DNA of 58,994 nucleotides from VGLO01 sp964599285 (GTDB lineage Bacteria > Patescibacteriota > Minisyncoccia > Minisyncoccales > Staskawiczbacteraceae): NCBI GenBank assembly GCA_964599285.1, contig CAZREI010000004.1:1-58994 (forward strand), written 5' to 3'. This document shows positions 33,613 through 39,645 of this stretch, piece by piece. The position numbers were made by a program, and so were the translations under genes. Under the pieces are notes generated by a model, which made no database searches, was not told the DNA's origin, and saw only the letters and a list, made by a program, of their open reading frames with translations. Position 1 is the stretch's first letter. Each line of letters starts with the position of its first letter.

Positions 33613-35595
33613 ATGAAAAATATATTTACCAAAACTAAAATAGCAACAAAATTCGGAGATTTTGATATCCGAGTTTATGCGGATGTACAAGGCAAAGAAA
33701 CAGTCGTGCTTTCGACTGAAAAGTTAGATACATCTGTTCCCGTGCTCGTCAGAATACACAGTGAGTGTATGACCGGCGATACCTTTGGTAGTTTACAGTG
33801 CGATTGTGGCGAACAACTTGATAAGTCTTTAGAGAAAATCACTGAAAGTAAAAATGGCGTTCTTGTTTATCTACGCCAGGAAGGTCGCGGAATTGGATTG
33901 TTTGAAAAAATAAAAAGTTACCAACTTCAAGATAAGGGGTATGATACCTTTGAAGCAAACCTTTTGCTAGGACACCGTCCTGACGAACGAACCTATGAAA
34001 AGGCAAAAATAGCTCTTAGCGATCTAGGAGCAAGCCGTATCCGTTTGTTGACCAACAATCCATCAAAAGTGTCTGAAATGGCAAAACTTGGCATTGAAGT
34101 GGTAGAACGTGTCCCCTTAATAATAAAGTCAAACAAATATAATCAAGATTACTTTGTATCAAAGCGTGATAAATTCAAACATTTTTTTAGCACAGAGGTT
34201 AGTTATTATTTTTATCAATTTCACGCTGTAACTCCGGAACAAGTTGAACAGATCGGCGAATTCTTAAAAGACAAAAAGCGTGACCCTCTTCTAAAAATTT
34301 GTGTTGGTGTTGCCGCGGATCATTCTGTAATAGACAGTACAGAAAAAATTATTCAAATAGAGAGTATTTTTCGCGCTTGCGATCTTTATGAGGGCTTTGT
34401 TCCAATATTACATTTTTCTTTTAGGAACTCGCCCGACCCATTAAAAGATATTCGGATTATAAAGAAGAATTTACCGTTCGTTAAGTACATCCAAACAAAT
34501 GATATTCCATCACCAGAATTGGAGACAATAAAACTTGCATGCCGGTCTTTTCTCGCTGATATCCCACTATCAGATAAAAACTTTGATTTAGTCAACGATG
34601 TCAGTTTTAGACGAGCAATTACAAAGTATAAAGCATTCATACTTTTAGATAATAGCAAAGGCACAGGAATACGTGAGGCAAAAGAATCTTTAATGAAAAA
34701 AATAGATGTTTTGCTCAAGTATGGCTTGAACGATATTGCAATTTTTGGTGGATTTGGACCAGATGATCTCGATACATATTTTGAACTTCGTCGTTATTAC
34801 AAAATCAATTTTTCAATTGACGCTGAGACAAAACTCAAAACTAACGGCCAAATCGACATCGAAAAAACGAAACTGTATCTATCGCAACTCATTAGGTTTA
34901 GTGATCCCAAAGAAGCAGGCATCGAACAGACGAGAACATTCTTGCAACAAAGCAAACATACTAATTGGGATAAGGCTACAATCGAAGGCAAAGAATTTTC
35001 AATACACCCTGCGGTGTTTCATCCAGGTTCTTTTCCTTCGACCATATGGTATGCTGTTGCTGTCCGCGAACAAGTAAAAGGACAAGGAGATTTTTGTGAA
35101 GTAGGATGTGGTGCAGGAGTGGTAAGTTGCTTGGTCGCCATTGATAATCCCAACATTCAAGTTGTCGCAACCGACATAAATCCTTTTGCCAGCGAGAATA
35201 CGAAACTCAATGCTGATAAACTTGGTGTTGGCGATAGAGTTGAGGTTACCACCGGAGATGTTCTCGACGGCATACCAAGTGATCGTAAATTTGACTCAAT
35301 ATTCTGGTCATTGCCTTTTGGATTTCTTGATCCTGGAGCACCCGTAACATTAGAAGAAATGCAGGTATTTGACCCTGGATATAAAGCAACGCGAAAGTTT
35401 TTGAACGATGCTAAAAAGTTTTTAAAACCAAACGGGCAATTGCTCATTGGATTTTCTTCAGATTTAGGACACGAGGAACTGCTTGAGGAATTAGCAAAAG
35501 AAGCCGGTATTAAAATAGAAAAAGTTAAAGAGCATGAAATGCAAGAGAAAGACACCCTAAAATTTGAACTTCTTCGTGGGGTTTATTTGAGGTAA
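33613..35595 (+). CDS. Fusion: GTP cyclohydrolase II, phosphoribosylanthranilate-isomerase-like domain, methyltransferase
   Basis: A 660-residue three-domain protein. Residues 1-200 are a complete GTP cyclohydrolase II: zinc ligands C52, C63, C65 and LRQEGRGIGL (R88, R92), ending TNNPSKV. Residues about 215-440 resemble the TrpF TIM barrel (VGVAADHSVI, ILLDNSKGTGIREA, AIFGGFGPDDL). Residues about 445-660 are a methyltransferase with EVGCGAGVVSCLVA and DINPFASEN; the catalytic-loop position reads WSLPFGF instead of NPPY. GCHII gives a phosphoribosylaminopyrimidine, a plausible substrate for an Amadori-type isomerase. The start ATG was chosen before KNIFTKTK; an earlier in-frame start would overlap the upstream gene. 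Confidence 0.87.
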   Translation: MKNIFTKTKIATKFGDFDIRVYADVQGKETVVLSTEKLDTSVPVLVRIHSECMTGDTFGSLQCDCGEQLDKSLEKITESKNGVLVYLRQEGRGIGLFEKIKSYQLQDKGYDTFEANLLLGHRPDERTYEKAKIALSDLGASRIRLLTNNPSKVSEMAKLGIEVVERVPLIIKSNKYNQDYFVSKRDKFKHFFSTEVSYYFYQFHAVTPEQVEQIGEFLKDKKRDPLLKICVGVAADHSVIDSTEKIIQIESIFRACDLYEGFVPILHFSFRNSPDPLKDIRIIKKNLPFVKYIQTNDIPSPELETIKLACRSFLADIPLSDKNFDLVNDVSFRRAITKYKAFILLDNSKGTGIREAKESLMKKIDVLLKYGLNDIAIFGGFGPDDLDTYFELRRYYKINFSIDAETKLKTNGQIDIEKTKLYLSQLIRFSDPKEAGIEQTRTFLQQSKHTNWDKATIEGKEFSIHPAVFHPGSFPSTIWYAVAVREQVKGQGDFCEVGCGAGVVSCLVAIDNPNIQVVATDINPFASENTKLNADKLGVGDRVEVTTGDVLDGIPSDRKFDSIFWSLPFGFLDPGAPVTLEEMQVFDPGYKATRKFLNDAKKFLKPNGQLLIGFSSDLGHEELLEELAKEAGIKIEKVKEHEMQEKDTLKFELLRGVYLR

Positions 35596-35712
35596 AGTTC
35601 AAATCTGAAAAAAGCAGGAATAAGGGGGGATAAGCTATAGAGGCCTCATATTAGGGGCTTTTTGAGTATTTTTAAGCCTAAATGTTGACTAAATCAAAAG
35701 GACGTGTTGCTA

Positions 35713-35741
35713 TTGACAAGAAAACTGATATTTGATATGAT
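35713..35741 (+). promoter_or_regulatory. Near-consensus promoter of the small-gene array
   Basis: TTGACA (35713-35718), 17-base spacer, TATGAT (35736-35741). Transcription would start near 35748, giving a structured leader of about 180 bases before the first small gene. The gap 35596-35712 upstream holds a weak hairpin with T5 (about 35641-35664), which may end the biosynthetic cluster. Confidence 0.85.
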
Positions 35742-35747
35742 ATAGGC

Positions 35748-35917
35748 ATAGGGTTTCGCCCTATAAAACTGCACTTTTATAGCGAGTATTAAGTTGCTTG
35801 GCCATAGCTATAAGACACTGACTATTCAGTATTTTATAGCTATGGCTACCACTTCGGAAGCCAAGCTAACTCATCCTCTACCTAGAAGGTAGAGGACCAA
35901 GCCGACTATCAGTCGGA
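35748..35917 (+). promoter_or_regulatory. Multi-hairpin leader of the small-gene array, with type-H hairpin
   Basis: Four hairpins in a row: ATAGGG/CCCTAT (35748-35765); the long H hairpin GCCATAGCTATAA/TTATAGCTATGGC (35801-35846, 13 bp); CCTCTACC/GGTAGAGG (35875-35895); CCGACT/AGTCGG (35902-35917). The ribosome site GGAAGGAG follows. A second H-type hairpin with the same CATAGCTATAA core precedes the gene at 37789. Confidence 0.75.
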
Positions 35918-35928
35918 AGGAGCTTATC

Positions 35929-36291
35929 ATGGCGAAGTACGGGCACCTGTCTCATAACTACATCGAAGCCATCTTGAACAAGATGGGTGGCGAGGATGCC
36001 GCTCAGAAGTTTCTCAATGGCGAGTTGGAGATTCTCCCGAAGAAACAGCCGAAAAAGCGCATGTCTCACCGCGAACCCGTCGCAGACAAGGATCGTCTGG
36101 CATACGTCTTTCAGGTCATCGAGGAGATTATGGAGTCGGAATGTTCCGGAACGGCAGAAAAGCTTGGAGCTATCAAACGTGCTCTTGATACGTTTGATCA
36201 GAAGAATCTTACATTCATTCTGTCCCGCATCTATGACGGGATGGCTCCGAGTGGATTCAACTGGAATCCGGACAATGGGTACGCTCCCTAA
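35929..36291 (+). CDS. Hypothetical protein, first gene of the small-gene array
   Basis: A 120-residue soluble protein starting MAKYGHLSHNYIEAILNKMGG. AAGGAG eight bases before the ATG fixes the start. Helical prediction, with a basic KKQPKKRMSHR stretch near residue 40 and an aromatic C-terminus. No family recognised. It lies directly after a four-hairpin leader and a strong promoter; the next array gene follows after a structured 200-base gap. Confidence 0.65.
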   Translation: MAKYGHLSHNYIEAILNKMGGEDAAQKFLNGELEILPKKQPKKRMSHREPVADKDRLAYVFQVIEEIMESECSGTAEKLGAIKRALDTFDQKNLTFILSRIYDGMAPSGFNWNPDNGYAP

Positions 36292-36302
36292 TACTCCAAA
36301 AC

Positions 36303-36416
36303 CGCAGTTCATAACCACACATCTGCGTAATAAAAGTGTGGATTACATAAGGCCGAACGGATTCGTCCCTCGGCCTCACTTCAGAGGAATTTTCAAAAGA
36401 AGATTTTTCTGAAGTG
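36303..36416 (+). promoter_or_regulatory. Structured element A-B-C, copy 1
   Basis: A: CGCAG/CTGCG (303-307/323-327 of 36 kb) whose loop CCACAC can pair with GTGTGG downstream (36336-36341), a possible H-type pseudoknot. B: AGGCCGA/TCGGCCT (36350-36376). C: CACTTCAGA/TCTGAAGTG (36377-36416) with an inner stem AATTTTC/GAAGATT and AAAA loop. B and C abut with no base between. It ends 74 bases before the next start codon. Confidence 0.8.
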
Positions 36417-36490
36417 AACGATTGTACATTCAACCCCGATTTTCGGGCGGCAACCTCGGAGGCCGTAATTCCGAAACAAGGAGATTCGCA

Positions 36491-36724
36491 ATGACTCAAA
36501 TGACTAGTTTGGAATTCAATGCAGTAATAAGTGCGTGGGGCGTGAATGATGAGCGCAAGCTCAAGGCTATTGGACTTTTAATGAACCGTATAAAACCACA
36601 TGAAGTCCTTCGGCTTGTTGATAAAATGGGGCTTGCCGAAAACGCAGTGCGAAAAGCTCAGATTGAGCTGGAGCGAACCAACAAAGCTTTCGATGATTTC
36701 TGTAATGAGAATGCCCGTGGGTAA
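36491..36724 (+). CDS. Hypothetical small protein of the array
   Basis: A 77-residue, mostly helical protein (LKAIGLLMNRIKPHEVLRLVDKMG, then NAVRKAQIELERTNKAFDDF). AAGGAG before the ATG fixes the start; the reading frame is open further up but runs through element C. No family recognised. A small helical, possibly dimeric, protein is all that can be said. Confidence 0.65.
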   Translation: MTQMTSLEFNAVISAWGVNDERKLKAIGLLMNRIKPHEVLRLVDKMGLAENAVRKAQIELERTNKAFDDFCNENARG

Positions 36725-36771
36725 AGAAAAAAGGTTAAGGGAGAATACCTGCGTTAAAACTTCTCTCGCTA

Positions 36772-36831
36772 AGGCAAACTCCGGTTTGCCTCACTTCAGA
36801 GGAATTTATCAAGATAGATTTTTCTGAAGTG
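36772..36831 (+). promoter_or_regulatory. Structured element B-C, copy 2
   Basis: B: AGGCAAAC/GTTTGCCT (36772-36791), different bases but the same fold as the other copies. C: CACTTCAGA/TCTGAAGTG (36792-36831) with inner stem AATTTAT/ATAGATT and CAAG loop. A GAGAA/TTCTC hairpin (about 36741-36765) occupies the place of element A. It ends 38 bases before the next start. Confidence 0.8.
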
Positions 36832-36869
36832 TTGATGGAAGTTTTCACCGTTCTTTAAAGGAGAAGGTC

Positions 36870-37112
36870 ATGAAGTGCCGAGTAAATCCTTATCCTTCGG
36901 GTGAAGGTTGGCTCCAGCTGGAGCAGTTTGAGATCATTCTGGTCCCCCAAAATAAAAGGGATCAGCGTGTTCTCTCTGCTATGAAGACCGCCAAGGCTTT
37001 TCTCACCCATGACTCGGGAGACGATGGCACCGTCAAGAGTGCCAGAGTTCTAGTGCATGGAAAGCACTATGAACGCGTCATGGCCCGGACAAGAGCCAAG
37101 CGCGGTTACTAA
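36870..37112 (+). CDS. Hypothetical small protein of the array
   Basis: An 80-residue protein, beta-rich at first (EGWLQLEQFEIILVPQN), with a basic tail (HYERVMARTRAKRGY). AAAGGAGAAGG lies just before the ATG. No family recognised. A nucleic-acid-binding role is possible from the basic tail but is only a guess. Confidence 0.65.
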   Translation: MKCRVNPYPSGEGWLQLEQFEIILVPQNKRDQRVLSAMKTAKAFLTHDSGDDGTVKSARVLVHGKHYERVMARTRAKRGY

Positions 37113-37138
37113 AAAAGAGTGTCAACTCTCTAACTGAC

Positions 37139-37249
37139 CGCAGTTCACAAACCACACTGCGAAAACAAAAGTGGATTACATAAGGCCGAATGGATTAAAA
37201 ATTCGGCCTCACTTCAGAGGAATTTACCAGTGTAGATTTTTCTGAAGTG
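37139..37249 (+). promoter_or_regulatory. Structured element A-B-C, copy 3
   Basis: A: CGCAG/CTGCG (37139-37161) with loop CCAC facing GTGG at 37171-37174. B: AGGCCGAA/TTCGGCCT (37183-37209). C: CACTTCAGA/TCTGAAGTG (37210-37249) with inner stem AATTTAC/GTAGATT and CAGT loop. It ends 40 bases before the next start. A small hairpin AGAGT/ACTCT (about 37117-37129) precedes it. Confidence 0.82.
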
Positions 37250-37289
37250 GATGATTGACTGAACGAAATCTTAACTAGAGGAGACAGTG

Positions 37290-37541
37290 ATGAAGAAGCT
37301 CTTTCTTTGCGCGACCAGTGACCCGCTCGACCGTCGTTTCGGTGGCATGAAGCACATGGCGTGCTGGGCGGAAACTGCGGAGGAGGCCTGCGAGGAATTC
37401 CGTCGTGTGCGCCGTCCAAGGATGAAGTGGCAAGCGTACGCTGTGGAGATTACGGATGAGCTGAAGCAACAGTACCCTTGGATAAAGGGTATCCCCGTTA
37501 GTGTTCCGGGAAGGAAATTCGGGGACGTGCGGATAACCTAG
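37290..37541 (+). CDS. Hypothetical small protein of the array
   Basis: An 83-residue protein (MKKLFLCATSDPLDRRFGG...). It predicts as alpha/beta with a helix AETAEEACEEFRRVRR. AGAGGAG is the ribosome site; the in-frame GTG just before the ATG is too close to matter. No family recognised. Confidence 0.65.
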   Translation: MKKLFLCATSDPLDRRFGGMKHMACWAETAEEACEEFRRVRRPRMKWQAYAVEITDELKQQYPWIKGIPVSVPGRKFGDVRIT

Positions 37542-37668
37542 CGCACGGAAAACCCGCCACGGATGGCGGACTAGGATAATGGGGAGACTCAATCAGTTTC
37601 CCCTCCATATATGAGTTTTGAAAAAGTTTCAAGACTGATACATGGATTAGCTCTTTATTAAAAAATCA

Positions 37669-37722
37669 CAGTCATAGCTATAAGTTTTTATTTTAAAAGA
37701 TGAAAGTTTATAGCTGTGACTG
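37669..37722 (+). promoter_or_regulatory. Type-H hairpin, copy 2
   Basis: CAGTCATAGCTATAA (37669-37683) pairs with TTATAGCTGTGACTG (37708-37722), 15 bp with one U-G. The CATAGCTATAA core matches the hairpin at 35801-35846. It lies 66 bases before the start at 37789. Between 37542 and 37668 there are two further hairpins (CCGCCA/TGGCGG near 37554; GGGGAGAC/GTTTCCCC near 37578) and no gene. Confidence 0.78.
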
Positions 37723-37788
37723 AAGGCATTTCGCCAACGGGCAGTCGGTTTCTTGGATATCACAACAACCAAGCAGAGGAGATTTACT

Positions 37789-38007
37789 ATGGCAACCGTA
37801 AACATCCCCAAAGCAACAGTCACTCTTACGGACCCGCAGATTGGTATCTTGCTCCAGATGATCAAATACTGGAGGGAAACAGAAGTGGCGTTTGAGGCAG
37901 TGGAGGAGAAGCCATGGCTCAAACCCAAAAACCCAATCAATTTAAATCCTACTGATTTGGCAGAGGTCGAGAAGATCTTGATGAAGGCCATGTGGGATTG
38001 TGGTTGA
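37789..38007 (+). CDS. Hypothetical small protein of the array
   Basis: A 72-residue protein starting MATVNIPKATVTLTDPQIG, with a long helix in the middle (LLQMIKYWRETEVAFEAVEEK) and an acidic C-terminal helix. AGAGGAG eight bases before the ATG. No family recognised. It and the first array gene are the two genes preceded by H-type rather than B-C hairpins. Confidence 0.65.
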   Translation: MATVNIPKATVTLTDPQIGILLQMIKYWRETEVAFEAVEEKPWLKPKNPINLNPTDLAEVEKILMKAMWDCG

Positions 38008-38057
38008 TGTGGGGCCGTCAGGTACCTAGCAAGCACCGCACGGTGCACCTGGCGAAA

Positions 38058-38161
38058 GTGAGGCAATTCGTGATGACGACGAAACCTCACAGCAATCAAG
38101 GACGATTCGCAAGATTCGTCCCCACTTCAGAGCAGTTTTCAATGAAGACTTTTCTGAAATG
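38058..38161 (+). promoter_or_regulatory. Structured element B-C, copy 4
   Basis: A GTGAGG/CCTCAC hairpin (38058-38090) stands in place of A. B: GGACGA/TCGTCC (38100-38121). C: CACTTCAGA/TCTGAAATG (38123-38161, one mismatch) with inner stem AGTTTTC/GAAGACT. It ends 78 bases before the next start. Confidence 0.75.
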
Positions 38162-38239
38162 TTGACGGAAATTACAAGCTCTTTTCTTCCCATATCGGGC
38201 GGCCTCAATGGTGGCCGAAATCTCTTGAAAGGAGATACC

Positions 38240-38845
38240 ATGAACAATCTGTTGATTCACCAGGGTTTCACCGTTCTGTCGAGTCTCTACACCCTCACCA
38301 TTTTCTTCCCTTTGAAAGCGAAGAAGGATAAGGGGTTGGATGATTTGGAAGCGTACCAACACTTCCCAATCACCGCGGGGAACGACGACGAGGCGATTCT
38401 CCGGGCCCAAGAAGCTACCACGGGTATAGATTTTGAGAGTAGCTATGGCTACCTCATTCATCGTACCGAGGACGCGATTCGGATTGTGTCCGTGAAGATT
38501 AAGATTCTCGGACTAGGTTACTGCCGTCACGGACATTATCCTGGTTCCTTCGTGGAGTCCTACTTCGTGAAGAACGAGGAGGAAGCCAGGGCACACTTCA
38601 AGGATGCTATTCGGGGTTGCGAACGCAATCACGGAATCTGTATTGACGCGAGTTTTCGCAACAATACTGCAGATTGTTACTTTCCTGGGCTTTGGCCAGG
38701 CGAGCCAATTCTGCAGAGCAGTCTTCCCTGCACAACTCCTGCTATTCAGCGCGGTAGTGCGGTACCTCCCCCAATTCTGCTTTCGGAGGAAAAGGGAATC
38801 CTTGTTAAGGAAACCCTTGAACTCTGGGACAAGCTCGCCAAGTAA
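38240..38845 (+). CDS. Hypothetical protein, largest of the array
   Basis: A 201-residue soluble protein starting MNNLLIHQGFTVLSSLY. Several cysteine and histidine residues (YCRHGHYPG, GCERNHGIC) could bind a metal. AAAGGAGA before the ATG fixes the start. No family recognised. Confidence 0.65.
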   Translation: MNNLLIHQGFTVLSSLYTLTIFFPLKAKKDKGLDDLEAYQHFPITAGNDDEAILRAQEATTGIDFESSYGYLIHRTEDAIRIVSVKIKILGLGYCRHGHYPGSFVESYFVKNEEEARAHFKDAIRGCERNHGICIDASFRNNTADCYFPGLWPGEPILQSSLPCTTPAIQRGSAVPPPILLSEEKGILVKETLELWDKLAK

Positions 38846-38852
38846 CCGCGCC

Positions 38853-38968
38853 CGCAGTTCACAAACCACACTGCGCAAATAAAAGTGGATAACATATATC
38901 AAGGCCGAACGGATTCGTCCCTCGGCCTCACTTCAGAGTAGTTTACCAGTGTAGACTTTTCTGAAGTG
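38853..38968 (+). promoter_or_regulatory. Structured element A-B-C, copy 5
   Basis: A: CGCAG/CTGCG (38853-38875) with loop CCAC facing GTGG (38885-38888). B: AGGCCGA/TCGGCCT (38902-38928). C: CACTTCAGA/TCTGAAGTG (38929-38968) with inner stem AGTTTAC/GTAGACT and CAGT loop. It ends 33 bases before the next start. Confidence 0.82.
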
Positions 38969-39001
38969 GCGAATGTATCTTTACAAAAGGAGGAGAAAAC
39001 C

Positions 39002-39250
39002 ATGCTTATTCTCATTGAAGTTCAGAAGACGCGGGGAAGCGAATTCGAAGTGGTCGGCATTGTTGATGCCGCAGACACCAAAGTCGCCACCGAAGAAGCT
39101 GATCGTCAGTATGCCGGTTCAACCTACTGTCGGTCGGCAAGGTATCTTACCGATAAGGTCGTCGCCGAGCTTGCTGAGAAGGGTTTCAAAGTCTGCGCTG
39201 GCGGCCCTGACTGCCAGCATGGAAGCGACAAACCCCACCTCGTTCGGTAG
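39002..39250 (+). CDS. Hypothetical small protein of the array
   Basis: An 82-residue protein starting MLILIEVQKTRGSEFEVVG. It predicts as beta-alpha-beta and ends with CAGGPDCQHGSDKPHLVR, which contains two Cys and two His and might hold a metal. AAAGGAGG lies ten bases before the ATG. No family recognised. Confidence 0.65.
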   Translation: MLILIEVQKTRGSEFEVVGIVDAADTKVATEEADRQYAGSTYCRSARYLTDKVVAELAEKGFKVCAGGPDCQHGSDKPHLVR

Positions 39251-39312
39251 GGTTCGGCAAAAGGTTGTGGGTCATCCTTAAACCCTCTCCGATTTTCTGA
39301 AAGGAGGCAATA

Positions 39313-39537
39313 GTGAACGAAATCGGGCAGATTTTCTCGATGCTGGTGGTCTTGGTTATCATGGGTCTCGGTTTGACACTCATGGTAGGTGGGCCAAAAC
39401 TGGCGGAGAGATATTGCGTCTGGCTACGCAACGCAACATTCAGCTTGATTCTGTGGACAATCAAGCTGCCCTTCCGACTAATCGGAAAACTGATATTTGG
39501 AGGCAAGAAAAAGAAGAAAAAGAAGAAACGTCCATGA
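39313..39537 (+). CDS. Small membrane protein with a lysine tail
   Basis: A 74-residue protein with a hydrophobic helix (about residues 5-28), a second amphipathic or membrane segment (FSLILWTIKLPFRLIGKLIF) and a tail of nine lysines within the last 12 residues. Start is GTG with AAGGAGG seven bases before it. It is the last gene of the array and is followed by a terminator. No B-C hairpin stands before it, so it is probably coupled to the preceding gene. Confidence 0.65.
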   Translation: MNEIGQIFSMLVVLVIMGLGLTLMVGGPKLAERYCVWLRNATFSLILWTIKLPFRLIGKLIFGGKKKKKKKKRP

Positions 39538-39546
39538 AACGCAGAA

Positions 39547-39575
39547 AGCTCCGCGGGAAACCTCGGAGCTGTTTT
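39547..39575 (+). terminator. Terminator of the small-gene array
   Basis: AGCTCCG/CGGAGCT with a 10-base loop, then GTTTT. It ends the array that begins at the 35713 promoter. Confidence 0.7.
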
Positions 39576-39623
39576 AATACATAGTTTTTAGAAAACAGGC
39601 TCGTCTGTTAGGTTATTTTTTGG

Positions 39624-39629
39624 TATAAT
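39624..39629 (+). promoter_or_regulatory. TATAAT box of the six-gene operon
   Basis: A perfect TATAAT lies 16 bases before the ATG at 39646. No good -35 box is visible. The implied leader is about 10 bases with no Shine-Dalgarno. Confidence 0.55.
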
Positions 39630-39645
39630 TCACTAACCTAAAATT

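Noticed and set aside
35748..35917. Known riboswitch in the array leader
   Set aside because: The hairpins do not match any riboswitch core I can recall (TPP, cobalamin, preQ1, FMN, SAM).
36303..38968. Integron attC sites as the explanation of the array spacers
   Set aside because: The stem-spacer-stem layout is similar, but no RYYYAAC/GTTRRRY core sites and no tyrosine integrase are present. Kept only as an analogy.
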